Positions 53,152 through 64,000 of a stretch of 64,000 nucleotides of DNA are shown piece after piece. The notes below the pieces were generated by a model that ran no database searches, had not been told where the DNA came from, and saw only the letters and a program-made list of their open reading frames with translations. The translations under genes and the position numbers were made by a program. Source of the stretch: Saussurea involucrata (Eukaryota > Streptophyta > Magnoliopsida > Asterales > Asteraceae); NCBI GenBank assembly GCA_033807775.1, contig CM066326.1:48413617-48477616 (forward strand). The letters are read 5' to 3'. How positions within the stretch are numbered: the stretch's first letter is position 1; each line of letters begins with the position of its first letter.

Positions 53152-56100
53152 CTAGTTGATGTAGAGCCTCAGTTGCTCTTCTGGACACTTATCTCTTGGA
53201 AGATTCAGAATCACGTTCTTGAGATACTCCAGCGACTCACTTGAGTACTTGTGGGTTTCAGCAGATCTGATGGCCTTCTTGTTGCCCTTCTGTCGGCAGA
53301 TGAAGATTGGAGGATTTCCAACCACGGTTCCAGTTCTGTAATGGCAATAACTCTCAATATTTTCATTTGGAGGTGCAATCGCCAGCTTCTGTATTTCAAA
53401 CTCTATACCTAGCTGAAAGTCGATTTGAGTTCTGAGGTTGACGTGCTCTTGCATAGCATACTGAATCTCTCTCATTGCAGTTCCTGTGCCTTTGTATCTG
53501 TCGATGAAGTTGACACAGTAGGTATGAAGAGTTATTAAGTCAAAAGGATTCAAAAGAACAAGGTTGTTGTCATTGAAAGTTTCGAACTTCTTGTCTTCTG
53601 TCTCCACCGTGTAAACATGGTACAGAACTTTGTCATAGGAATATTTCTTTGCTTCTATCTTTTGAATTCTGCTGAATGTAAAGGATGAATTAATGGCTCT
53701 GTTTAGATTTGATTTGGTTGAGATGAACCTTCGCCTTTCATCTGTGAGTTTAGCAGCCATGGTGGGATTAAGGTATGGGTTGATAGGTACAGCATTGATG
53801 GCAATTAAATCTCTGTCAGCATAGAGATAGGCAAAGATTTCTTCTAATGCAGGGTTCTCAGTGTGCCGGGATGAGGTTTCTGGGTTTTGTTCTGGTGGGT
53901 TTTGGATTGGGTTCTGATCGTCATGTGTTTCAGCGATAAGAATGTCAACATCGCGACCAGGCTCTTGTATAGTTTGGGTTTGGACTTGGGGTTGGTCTTG
54001 GTTTATTTGTTCATCAGCAGAGATTGGTTCTGTTCTCTCTGGTTCGGTCCTTGGAGGGGATTGGGGAGGAGTGTCGAGGATAGTTATCTCTGGTGGTTGA
54101 GCTGTCGACTCTTCTGGTGTTCTGATGGCTCTGTCTTTGAACATTTAGTCGAATTTTACCAGCATCATCTCTGTTGAAATTATTTCTGTCTGTTGGAGTT
54201 TCCTCTATCTCCTTCTCCCCTGGTGTTTCTAGTGTGTCTTTCTCTGTCTCTTTCTCGTTCCCCTTTTCCTTTTCCTTCTCTCTCTTTCTTTCTTTCTTTC
54301 TCTGCTTCTTTCTCAGCCTCTTTCTCTTTCTCCCCCTTTTGTTGTTCTGAGGACTAACCCATCTGAGTATCTGAGTGTCCTTCATCAGCATCTTGGAAGT
54401 CATCATCATCATCAGAAGCAGCAATGCCGGCATCGGGTGAGGCCGGGATAACAAACTTTGGATCAGACTTCCTCTTCTTGCTTGAAGGTTCATCTTCCAG
54501 GGGTCCTTCTGCAGCTCTTTTATTTGACATTGACTCTAAGATAGCAGCTTTGAAATTCGTCACTGCCTTTTTCAGAACATATTCCATTTCTGTTGCAGCA
54601 CCTCTGACTTCATCTACTTGATTGTCGAAGTTAAACTTGTGAGAATCAAGTGATGATTGCACATGTCTTTCTGTCGCCTGGGCTTTCATGACAAATTTAG
54701 ACGATATGGACATCATCTTGTTGATAACATTTCTGTTGAACTCACCCATCTGGTCGTCTGTCATTGGTAGTTCGTTGGGGCTTGGACCAGATATGTTCAG
54801 TGGAGTAGCAGAAGATGTCGTGGCTTCTTTTATTGCATCCTTGACAGAAGTGTTGATCATCTCTGCAAGGTTCTGATGTTTGAGTCAGAGAGAAGAACTG
54901 AAGGTATTGGCAGTGTTCTGTTCATTGAAGCCGTGTGGTTCTCTGCCATGACTCTTTTCAGATCCGCGAGCTCTGTTGTCATCTTTGTAGTTTCATTTGC
55001 TCTGGCTCTTTCAGAATCAACAACCTTCTGTGAAGTCTGTGCATATTTTCTTGTGATCTCTTGCAGCTCAGACCTCAAGGTAGCATTTTCTTGTCTGATC
55101 ATCTCCTCTTTTGTGGCATTGATAAGTTTATACTCATTCAAGGAGTTGCTAATACTGTCACGGAAGCTTTTGAACTCTGCTCTGGTGACAGTGTCAGCGG
55201 GTGTAACCTTGGTTCCAACACATGAATCCAAGTCGACCTCGAGTTATAAGGTGCCTCCGACAAGAGTTGTTTTAACGTTGGATCTTGGAGGACTTCCACC
55301 CGATCCTTGATGCTCCTTTTCAGGAGATACATCTACAGGTGTTCTGATCAGAGTTTCCTCTTCCAGCTCAGGTTCTGCAGAAGGAAATCTGATGTGTTGA
55401 GAGGACTTGTGATGAAGACAGGTTTTCCCTTATGCTACTAGGTCATCCCACTGCCCCTGAGTTGGGCAGAGCCTATGCGAGATACGAAAGATCTCAGGGC
55501 TAGTTTATGTTAAGTCTATGCAAGCCACAGAGACTTCAGCGTGTGTAGGTGGCCTATTGATGTCCTGGGGCAATTGGTCATCATTACCGAAAATAGATTC
55601 CCCGGTTGCGTGCATACCAAAGGCGTGAAGAGTTGCCTCTGGTGGTTCAAGCTGGTTAGGGTTCGAGGTGTGCACCTCTGATTCAATATCCCTCTGGTCT
55701 TGATCACCAGGGATAGGTTGTGTGGTTGCACTGGGTGTTGGGCTTCAGAAACGCACATGTGTGTTCATTATTTGAACATATTCTTCTAATCTCACACTTC
55801 CCTCGGCTCTTAGGGATGTAGAAGACTCAGATTCACTCTCACTCCCCTCTTCCTCACTACTACCAGATAAGGGCGAACTTTCTGCCGCCTCCTCTGTAGC
55901 TTCTCTTTCTTCCTTTTGGACAACCTCCAAAGGGGATGCTTTGTCCACTACTTCCTCTTCGACATTAATAGGAGAGGAAGACCCCACTTCGGGTACTCTT
56001 ACCTCAGGTCTGTTAACTTCTGCCTCCTCTCTTACCCTCTCCTACAGACTCTAACGAAGGCTCAAGACCTAAGTATGCTGGGGATCTCACCTCAGGTTCT

Positions 56101-57032
56101 TGAGGTTGAGCAACATGATTATAGTTTTGGATAGAGACGTGGTATGGTCTTATCAAGGACAACATGGTACGTGGTACTCTTCTGATGTTACGGTATTCAC
56201 CTGTTGTTGTTGGAGAAAACCTGGACATCACCCATATAGGGGTTGGATTGCCTTGTGGAATTAGTTCCAAAGCTTGGAATGCTTCTCCGATGACCAAACT
56301 TATAAAACGTGGATATCTGATGGCTTACAGATTTCTGTGGACTCCTACTACACCTCCTCTTGCAATGGTTGTGGTATTGGTATTAACAGCAGATAGAAGG
56401 TCTTTGTAGAGGATCTTAGCATAGTCAAAATTTCTCTTGAAGAATAGGCCATACATAATCTGAAGAACTTCAGTACTGGCTTGGTCTTGGCTACCAGATT
56501 TACACGTTAGGGTTCTGTTCAGTATGGAAAACATGAAGTTCCACACTAGGGGTAGGTTTCCTCGTCTGAACTCTCCTATTTTGTTCAGGGTGGCATTGTA
56601 GCCCAAAAAGCTCATTAAGTCAAGAAGAACAGGGATTTTTGGGGGGTTTTCGTATGCAGGGATTCCTAATTGTCTAGGGGTTTGCATTCGAATGATTCTC
56701 CTAAGGGTTTTATCGCGGATGCGAATCGTTCCTGCTCCTCCCTGTCTTCCAGGATCAACGTTTTCGATGATCCCTATTTGTTCTGGGATAAACTGACATG
56801 TAGTCCACCACTGTTGGACATATAGCTCTAGAAGGTCATCTTCATATCTTGTAAGGGCTTGGAAAATTTCAGAGTTTCTGAAAAACTCTACAAAAATATG
56901 GTAAGTGGGTAAGTAGTTGGATGGGTTAGCATCAAATCGATAGTTGTTATCGACAAAGTTGTATGGTAGGATTACGATTTGGTCTACGGGTCCTATTCAG
57001 CTTGATTTTGCGGAGTGAGCTTGTTCCGCCAT
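53152..57032 (-). pseudogene. Sir-B accessory ORF (ORFX), broken
   Basis: The minus-strand ATG (57030-57032) starts MAEQAHSAKSS, close to the MADQ start of Sir-A ORFX; a stop follows at 56997-56999. Successive frames to the TAG at 53152 give about 1290 residues: N-domain (56687-56013: FLGYNATLNKIGEFRR, VWNFMFSILNRTLTCK, YGLFFKRNFDYAKILYKDLL), an acidic Ser/Glu-rich stretch (55987-55745), coiled coil (55231-54857), a basic cluster SSKKRKSDPKF (about 54460-54490), a charged Lys/Glu stretch and a C-domain (54144-53152: RFISTKSNLNRAINSSFTFS, TETEDKKFETF-like). N- and C-domains align by eye with Sir-A ORFX. No signal peptide or membrane helix. The function is unknown. Confidence 0.75.
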
Positions 57033-57609
57033 TGTTGCAGGTTTTAGGGTTTTGAAGAACTCAAAGGGTTTTTGAACAAATGAGGGAAAGGGTTGAAGGT
57101 TTGAATGTTCAGTAAGCGTAAGAAATGAAATGGGTCTATTGGAATGGGTATTTATACTCGAAACATGTGGCTAGATTAACGTTGTAGGTATTGTAGGTAC
57201 TCGAGTGTCAGATGGTGGAGTGGCCTCTACAGTAGAACGTGGAAACAGCTAACGGTTGGTCTTTCAATCAGAGAATGCCACGTAGGATTTGGGTCTGACA
57301 TCTTCTGGGCTATCAAACCGTCATGGTTAGAGATGTGTGGGTGACCTGTGGTTGACGCTTAGTAATAACCCGCACCTCTGTTGACAACACTTCTGATGAC
57401 GTGGCAGAAAACTGGCAGAGCTCTGGTGGAACTCATCACAATTTTGCCTCTATTGAGTGACCTTTTTCATTCTTCTCAATTAACCCAAGATGTTTCACCT
57501 TTACCCTAAAATCATTTAACAATCCTGATTCTGACGTGGATATAGTCAAAGAACGAAAACAGAACTGACTCAGAGATTTCACAGAGTTCTGGTGAAAAAC
57601 AGCAGAGGC
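57033..57609 (-). promoter_or_regulatory. Promoter and leader of Sir-B ORFX
   Basis: On the minus strand a TATA box TATAAATA (57149-57156) is followed, 95-115 bases on, by a telo-box-like AAAACCCTAAAA (57042-57053) and the ATG (57032), without a predicted intron. Upstream of the TATA box lie a CAGAGCTCTG palindrome (57416-57425) and several CAGAG/CTCTG half-words (near 57222, 57272, 57374, 57567), the same words as in the LTR. Confidence 0.55.
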
Positions 57610-58459
57610 TGTTAGCTTCAATCTTCCTAATCATAGAAGTATTTAGAAGTAGTGAAAAATAGGCTAAGTGAAGAAAGCCTCTTACAGAGGCTCTGCCGGA
57701 CTTACTGAGGGCTCAAGATCAAGAATCTACAGAAGCTAAAGAGGCGCGCTACAGAAGCTCTGTCATACGCACAAAGAAGACCAATATCTCGGAATCCGGT
57801 GAAGACTGCTCCACAGAGGACCAGACCACAGAACCTCTGTAACTCATTACAGAGCCTCTGTAGTCCTCACTGAAAGACTTGAAGATATTTATAATATCTT
57901 GCTACTGTTACAGGACCCGTTCATCAACTTGCATGGTAGCATGCCCTGTCCAACGTCGATGTGTCAAACTCTGATTGGACTCAGTAGGGCTTAGTACATA
58001 TTAGACGTCTGCTGCATTAAATGCAATACAACACGTCTGACTATTCATGCCATCCCTCCAACTGTTCACGACATCCGTTCTACTATTCATCAGTACCATT
58101 CTGAATAGTAACCTGCTTTATGGTCCCCTTTAGATTAGTATATAAGGAAGACTCATGTTGAGTTCTTCCTTATCACTTATCACTTATAAAAAGAACATCA
58201 AAAAGAACACAAAAAGCTTATTCACCTTAAAAGTCATATCTGTTTTAAAGCTTTACTTACTCTTTGTTCTTAATCTGTTCTTGATATATATATATATTCA
58301 GTAAACCTTGAAGTAATTATATTCTGTTCACTGTTTATTTATATTCCGTTCTAAATCTATCAAACATATCTGTTAGTTCTTCAAATACGCTTCCGCATCA
58401 AACCTTAAACTTGAACTAATAGATCTGATAATCTTGTTTAAGCAAAACGGGAACCAACA
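57610..58459 (+). repeat. Sir-C 5' LTR with ACAGAGG/CCTCTGT palindromes
   Basis: It starts TGTTAGCTTC and ends GGGAACCAACA before the primer site; the start is inferred from the TGTTAGC start shared with Sir-B. A TATA box TATATAAGG lies near 58140. Palindromic words lie in the first 260 bp: ACAGAGGCTCTG (57684), ACAGAAGCTCTGT (57751), CACAGAACCTCTGT (57827), ACAGAGCCTCTGT (57849). The length is 850 bp. Confidence 0.75.
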
Positions 58460-58461
58460 AT

Positions 58462-58473
58462 TGGTATCAGAGC
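58462..58473 (+). other. Sir-C primer-binding site
   Basis: TGGTATCAGAGC matches initiator tRNA-Met and lies two bases from the LTR. Confidence 0.92.
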
Positions 58474-58630
58474 GAAACTTGATTTTCAATATCAAGTGAT
58501 CCGTGTTTGACAACATTGTTGATAGATTTCATTTCTCTTCATCACCATATTTCTGGATATTAGTTGTACCCAGAAAACCTCCCAGATCTTCATACTAATA
58601 AATCCTCCATCAAATTATCCTTTCCTCAAA

Positions 58631-61600
58631 ATGACAAATACAAATAACTTTTTCACTGCTGGCTCTTTAACCAAACCTCATACTCTTCTTAGAGATGAGT
58701 ATCCTCAATGGAAAATAAGAATGGTTCATTTTTTTGAGTGTACTGAAAAAACTCTCAAACAATATCTATACAATCTTCTTCCGGTTCCTATGATAACTAT
58801 GCCACGTGTACCAGCTACTGTTGAATCTCCTGAAATCCCTGAATATCAAAAACCTAAACCAAAAGAAGAATGGTCAAATGAAGATAAAGCAGAAGATGAA
58901 GTTGCACAGAAAACAAAAAGAATATTGATCATGGCAATCCCCAATGAACTTTTTCAATCCTTAGATGCATGCGCAACAGCGCACGATCTCTGGAAAGAAT
59001 TAGAAAGACAGTTGGAAGTGGGGTGCTAAAACTCAGAAGAATCGAAGGGCACAATACATAAATGAATATCATGCTTTCAGAGCCTCTGCAACAGAATCTC
59101 TGCAAACAACATACGACCGGTTCAACTCTCTCATAAACAAATGCAAAAAGTCTGGTATTCACAGAACCACGGAAGAAATGAACGTCATGTTTCTAAAGAG
59201 CCTGAACGATGAGTGGCTTCAGTTGTCTATGTCTTTACAAACAAATCAAGATCTAGACTCCTGGACACTCTCTGATCTCTATGGAACACTTGCTGCACAA
59301 GAGCCTCAAATAGCTCAAGCTAAAACACTAACCATTGTGCCATACGCATTGGTTAGTAAATCTACAGAGGCTGCAGACAGACCAAGAAATGAGAGATCTA
59401 CAGAGGAGAAAAAGAAGGAGAAAAAGAAGATGGTAATGGTTGATAGCGAAGAAGACGAGCTGATAGAGGAAGAGATAACTCTTGCGTCATTAGCTAAATC
59501 AATGGCTCTATTGACAAGAGAGTTTAGAAATAACCAAAGGAATTCTGGTAGAAGAGATGATGGAAGAAGAGAAGAATCAAGTGACCCACAGAGGTCAGAC
59601 TACAGAAATGATGACCAACAGAGGTCGAGCGACATAAGCTACAGAGGAAATGATCGACAGAGATCAGATGACAAGGTAGGCCACACACAAGAATGCTACA
59701 AATGTGGTAAACCCGGTCATTACGCAAACGAATGCGGAACAGAGAAAGGTGGAGACCTACAGAAGTCTGACGACCGAACTGGAAACACCTCCCAAGGTTG
59801 TTTCAACTGCGGCAAGACAGGTCATTTCGCAAAAGAATGCAGAAGCAGACCAAATCGCCCACAGAAGGACTCAGCTTTTTACAAAAAGAAGGCCGAGTAT
59901 TACGCACAAAAATCTCTAATTGCGAACAAAGGGCATTCAGAGGCAAACAAGGAGGACTTTGAATCAGACTCCACCTCTGACGATGAATTCCCTACAAATG
60001 CCCTGTTCTGTGGTATGGCAGAAGTCAACTCCGGCACTGACAATGAGGTATCCACTTCAAACTCTATCTCAAGTACTGATTCTGTAGATGATGATTTATT
60101 TAAACTTAACATTGAACTGAAAGAAGTAAATGAAAGCATTCAGAAAAGACTGACCTTTAATGAGAGAGAAGTAAGGCTTCTCACTCAAGAAAAAGCCAAA
60201 ATCTTTGAAGAAAAAGAAAAAGTCGAAAAATATTGGAGCAAAAGTATAGATCCTTTAAAAAGGCAAATTTCTGATCTAACCTATGCTTTAAAAATCAAAA
60301 CAAAAGAACTTTCAGTTTCAAAAAGTGAGACAACAGACATAAGAGCTCTCAAAGAATACTTTCAAAAAGAAAGAGAGGTACTTTGGCAAGATCTTTTAAG
60401 AAGAGAAGTTTTACTTAAAAACTATAAAGATGCACAGAAGGTGTATGAAAAGGTAAACTCTCAAATAGCAAGACGAGGTATAGGGTACAGTGATATTACC
60501 TTAGGAATTGAAAATAAACGACTAAAACCTCTGTCTTCTCTATTTGTTTTGGGAAAAACTAATAAACCAAACTTTCCAAACTTACTCTCTGTAAGTAAAA
60601 GGGTTAAAATCTCTGCAGAACCTCACTTGAGGAAACATACAAAGATGATCAATGTGTGGTATGAAAACACAGATTCATCATCTTCAACCTCTGTCAATAG
60701 AGGAATCAAACCAAAGAAATATCTGAAAACACAAGATCAGATTGGTATCTTTAAGTTTGGTAAACCAGAGACTCAAACACAGGTTGCTTTTGTCTGCATG
60801 ATAAATGTCGAAAAAAAATTATCAGCAGAAGCTCCTGAGTTTAAACCCATCTTTTCAGAAGAAAAACTTGAGGAATCTATTGAAAAAGAAATTTTGGAAG
60901 TTTTAAAATCAAATGTTTTAGAAAGTATCTGTACATCTTCTAAAAATCAAAAATTCGCTGAAGAGATCTCATCAGAAACCTCTACCATCTATGAAAGTAT
61001 CTCTACAGAGGAAGAAAGCTCGTACGATACATGCTCAGAAAATCCAGCCTCGGTCGAAAGAGATGACTCAACCTCTGCATATGAGGACGATTCATCCTCT
61101 GACGACTCAGAAACTGATTTCAAATCAGGGATAATTCACTGTGACGCAGAGGATGTTAAATTCTCCTCTGAGGTTCTTAACAGAACCATCTCTCCAAAAG
61201 AGAAAATCACAGAGATCCCTATCTGTCCAGATTTTCTCAAAATGTATATTCATGTTAAAACCTCTACAGAGCTTGAAAATCTAAAAAAGGTCTCTATAGC
61301 TCCTAAAAGCTCAAACTTTTCAAAACCTTTAAGGAAAATTAAAGAGAATCCCACTTGGCAACAAAAGGGAAAATGGCCTGAAGCTAACAAATATTTTTCC
61401 TCTGTGACAGTGAAGAAAGATGTTCACCACAGAAGAGAGTCACAGAAGGCAGGAACTAAACAAGACTTTTGCAAACAACATTCTAGTATTCATAGATCTT
61501 CTTGTAATAGGAAATCTAATGTAAAGAAAGAATGTAATGCCTCTGTGGCTCAGTTCAATGAATTCACTGAAAATTTCAAACAAATCACATCTCATATTCA

Positions 61601-61820
61601 ATACTGTCATTGTTTTGATCTTATGTTCAAATTAAATAAACACTTCTCAAGTACAGATTGCTTACTCTCCATCAACTTTCAAACTCAAAAGTCAGAACCA
61701 AAAGAGAAACAATCTGATTCTTCTAAAAAGGATAAAATGTATTTCAAGAATGCCAAGGCAAACTTGAAAAATTCTAACAATATTGGACCCATATGGATAT
61801 GGGTACCTAAATCTCTGTGA
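58631..61820 (+). pseudogene. Sir-C gag, long coiled-coil type, one frameshift
   Basis: The ATG at 58631 starts MTNTNNFFTAGSLTK; a capsid-like domain (YPQWKIRMVHFFECTEKTL; IPNELFQSLDACATAHDLWK) is broken by a one-base change near 59015-59025. The frame then continues (QYINEYHAFRASA; 59178 on) with two zinc knuckles, CYKCGKPGHYANEC (about 59695-59735) and CFNCGKTGHFAKEC (about 59801-59841), a coiled coil (about 60100-60470), a Ser/Glu-rich tail and the pre-pol word IWIWVPKSL, ending at 61820. The core TQT of KPETQTQVAF (about 60760-60790) resembles dynein light chain LC8 motifs; soybean SIRE1 Gag is known to bind LC8. ACAGAGG words are abundant in the coding sequence. Confidence 0.87.
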
Positions 61821-64000
61821 TTGTCTTACAGAAGCTACATGTGCCAATCTGGTATCTTGACTCTGGATGCTCAAGGCACATGACTGGCGACAGAAGATTA
61901 CTATCCACGTACAAAGAAACACACGATGGTGGATCTGTAACTTTTGGAGACAACAAGAAGGGACATATCAAAGGCTATGGAGTCATACAAAAAGAAAATG
62001 TCTCTGTATACAAAGTTGCATATGTGGATGGCCTCAAACACAACCTACTCAGTGTAAGTCAACTTTGTGATACAGGATTCGATGTGTTATTTAAAAGAAC
62101 TTTCTGCTCTCTACAAAGTGAAAACACAGGAATGGAACTTCTGCGAGCTGAAAGAAGAGGTGATCTATACCTAATGAATTTTAATTCAAAATCCAAAGAA
62201 AAAGTCTGCCTAGTAGCTTGCAAAAGTGAAGAAGTTTGGTTATGGCACAACAGGTTCTGTCACTTAAACTTTTACACCTTAGATAAACTAGTAAAACTTA
62301 ATCTAGTTAAAGGTTTGCCAGATGTTAAATTCAATAAGGATCATTTGTGTTCGGCCTGTGAAATGGGAAAATACAGAAGGGCTTCCCACAAAGGCAAAAC
62401 AGACGTGTCTTGCACTAGGCCTCTGTACATGCTTCATGTCGACCTCTGCGGTCCCATTGCCATACAGAGCCTAGGTGGCAAGAAATACATACTTGTCCTA
62501 ATTGATGAGTATTAACGTTTCACATGGGTTGAATTTGTTAGAAAGAAATCAGATGTTCCAAATGTATTGATAAATCTAATGAAAAGAATCCAAGTTCTTT
62601 ATGACTGCAGAATACAGAAGTTAAGAAGTGACAACGGCACAGAATTTAAAAACTGTGTCATTGAAACCTATCTTTCAACAGAAGGAATATCACAGAACTT
62701 CTCCGCAGCTCGCACTCCACAACAGAACGGTGTTGTCGAAAGAAAGAATCGAACACTTGTGGAAGCCGCAAGAACTATGCTGTCAGCATGCGGATTATCA
62801 ATGAACTTTTGGGCAGAAGCAATTTCTACTGCGTGTTATACTCAGAATCGTTCAACCGTTGTGAAAAGACACCTCAAGACGCCTTACGAATTGCTTAACA
62901 AAAGGCGGCCAAACATCAAATTTTTCCATGTATTCGGATGCAAATGCTTTGTCTTAAACGACAGAGATTCAAGAGGAAATTTTGATGTAAAAGCTGATGA
63001 AGGCAAATTCATTGGATACTCTGCCACTTCCAAAGCCTACAGAACATTCCTTACAAAGTCTCACAAGATTGTAGTAAGCATCAATGTTTCTTTTGATGAT
63101 TCATTCCAAATGACTTCTGAGCAAATCAGTTCAGAACTCGGAATTAAAGGAAAATCCTCTGTCATCTCACAAGCAAAAGAAGACTTGAATCTTCTATTTT
63201 TAGAGATGTTACACGATAACATTGATCCTTCTGTTGGAACCATCAGAGTTTCTGAAGAACCATCCTCTGTCGGACAAAATCCTACATGTATGACTCTAAC
63301 TGGTCCAAATAATGCTTCATCTTCTTCTATAAATACTACAGATGCAAATGCCGAAGAAGAAAATGCAGAAGATGAAACTTCAAGAAAAACGGCCACAGAA
63401 GCTGCTGAAAATCAAACTCAACAATCCACAGAAGAACCAATTATAGAGGAAGTTGAGGACCAAGACTATACGTCCTCAGAGGAACAAACTCCACCACCAC
63501 TCATACCAATCATTCAGCAAACGGTAGGATCAACTACCAAGGCACGAAAAACAACAGAGGCTACACGAGAAGAAGAAACACCAGAAGCCTCTGAAGAAAG
63601 TTTTGATGACATTGATGATCATCTTCCACGCACAACTCAGTGGACAAAAAGCCATCCTCCAAGCCAAATAATTGGAGAACCTTCTGACTCAGTAAAAACA
63701 AGGTCTGCCACTGCTAATTTTTTTTTCTTTACAAATTTTATTAGTGTGATAGAACCAAAGAAGATTTCTGAAGCCCTAGATGACCCAAACTGGGTAGACG
63801 CCATGCAAGAAGAACTTCTGCAATTTGAGCGTAACAGAGTCTGGACTTTAGTACCTCTGCCAAGAGGGAAACAGGCCATTGGGACTAAATGGGTCTACAG
63901 AAACAAGAAGGATGAAGATGGAGTGGTCATCAGAAACAAAGCAAGATTAGTAGCAAAAGGATATAGACAAGAAGAAGGCATAGACTACGATGAGACTTTT
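61817..64000 (+). pseudogene. Sir-C pol: protease, integrase, start of RT; one internal stop, cut by window end
   Basis: The frame begins around the gag stop, in the -1 phase, and holds protease (WYLDSGCSRHMTGDRR), the HHCC finger (WLWHNRFCHLNF...CSACEMGK), integrase core with DDE residues (LHVDLCGP, RSDNGTEFK, QNGVVERKNRTLVEAARTM), a long acidic Ser/Thr/Glu linker (63200-63640) and the RT start (ALDDPNWVDAMQEELLQFE; KARLVAKGYRQEEGIDYDE). A TAA at 62513-62515 interrupts the integrase core (IDEY-stop-RFTW); beyond it the same frame stays open to 64000. RT active site and RNase H are outside the window. Confidence 0.88.

Larger units (their letters stand above)
52222..57609 (-). mobile_element. 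Sir-B: 3' part of a minus-strand Sirevirus-type copia element
   Basis: On the minus strand the order is accessory ORF with its promoter, polypurine tract, 3' LTR. Gag and pol would lie upstream, beyond the Sir-C insertion and outside the window. It is inserted in Sir-D gag. The accessory ORF is homologous to the Sir-A ORFX, but the LTR is of another family. Confidence 0.75.
57610..64000 (+). mobile_element. Sir-C: plus-strand Sirevirus-type copia element, runs off the window
   Basis: 5' LTR, tRNA-Met primer site, gag with two zinc knuckles and a coiled-coil extension, then pol through integrase into RT. It is inserted in Sir-B upstream of ORFX. Decay is mild, with one gag frameshift and one pol stop seen. 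Confidence 0.85.

Noticed and set aside
53152..64000. ORFX and Sir-C as one element with antisense 5' ORF
   Set aside because: ORFX is followed on its own strand by a polypurine tract and an LTR of a different family, so it belongs to a separate minus-strand element.

Overview
The window is plant nuclear DNA, most likely from a eudicot with a large repeat-rich genome. LTRs of the TGTAACACC type with tRNA-Met primer sites, and Sirevirus-type copia elements carrying an extra ORF, would fit Asteraceae, but I cannot prove the family. I find no convincing host gene. Almost everything recognisable is an LTR retrotransposon, a solo LTR or a MITE, usually nested and decayed. A run of 500 N (43501-44000) marks a scaffold gap.

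Layout. 1-819: edge of a minus-strand copia element (Rt-F). 1027-2741 and 4491-5700: two solo LTRs of one family (Solo-1, Solo-2), each with its own target-site duplication (TSD), around a PIF/Harbinger-type MITE (2913-3763). 5825-42717: a minus-strand Ty3/gypsy chromovirus (Chr-1) with both LTRs, primer site, polypurine tract and matching TSD. It is interrupted by a plus-strand Athila element (Ath-1, 10523-24713) and a minus-strand Sirevirus-type copia element (Sir-A, about 27029-41030). 42794-43110: a second MITE fragment. 44001-48985: the 3' part of a plus-strand gypsy element (Tat-E) carrying a solo LTR (Solo-3, 44464-46599). Its 3' LTR is cut by a copia element (Sir-D, 48986-52221), which is cut by a minus-strand Sirevirus (Sir-B, 52222-57609), which is cut by a plus-strand Sirevirus (Sir-C, 57610 to the window end).

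How the parts work together. Each element carried gag, protease, reverse transcriptase, RNase H and integrase in its lineage order. Three (Ath-1, Sir-A, Sir-B) also carry a long accessory ORF downstream of, or apart from, pol. These accessory proteins look like soluble, probably nuclear, coiled-coil proteins rather than envelope proteins. In Sir-A and Sir-B the accessory ORF has its own TATA box and telo-box leader. Reading frames are broken in every element, although Ath-1 pol is one uninterrupted 977-codon frame.

Main unexplained signal. Noncoding control regions are packed with short, family-specific, mostly palindromic words. TCCGGA forms six arrays in copia leaders, an accessory-ORF promoter and intron, and gypsy LTRs. 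CAGAGCTCTG or ACAGAGG/CCTCTGT words fill Sir-B and Sir-C LTRs, the Sir-B accessory promoter and Sir-C gag. CTTTGCGCC repeats fill the Rt-F leader. A second oddity is the roughly 860-bp duplication of Chr-1 sequence flanking Ath-1, joined through a 3' LTR that lost its terminal bases.
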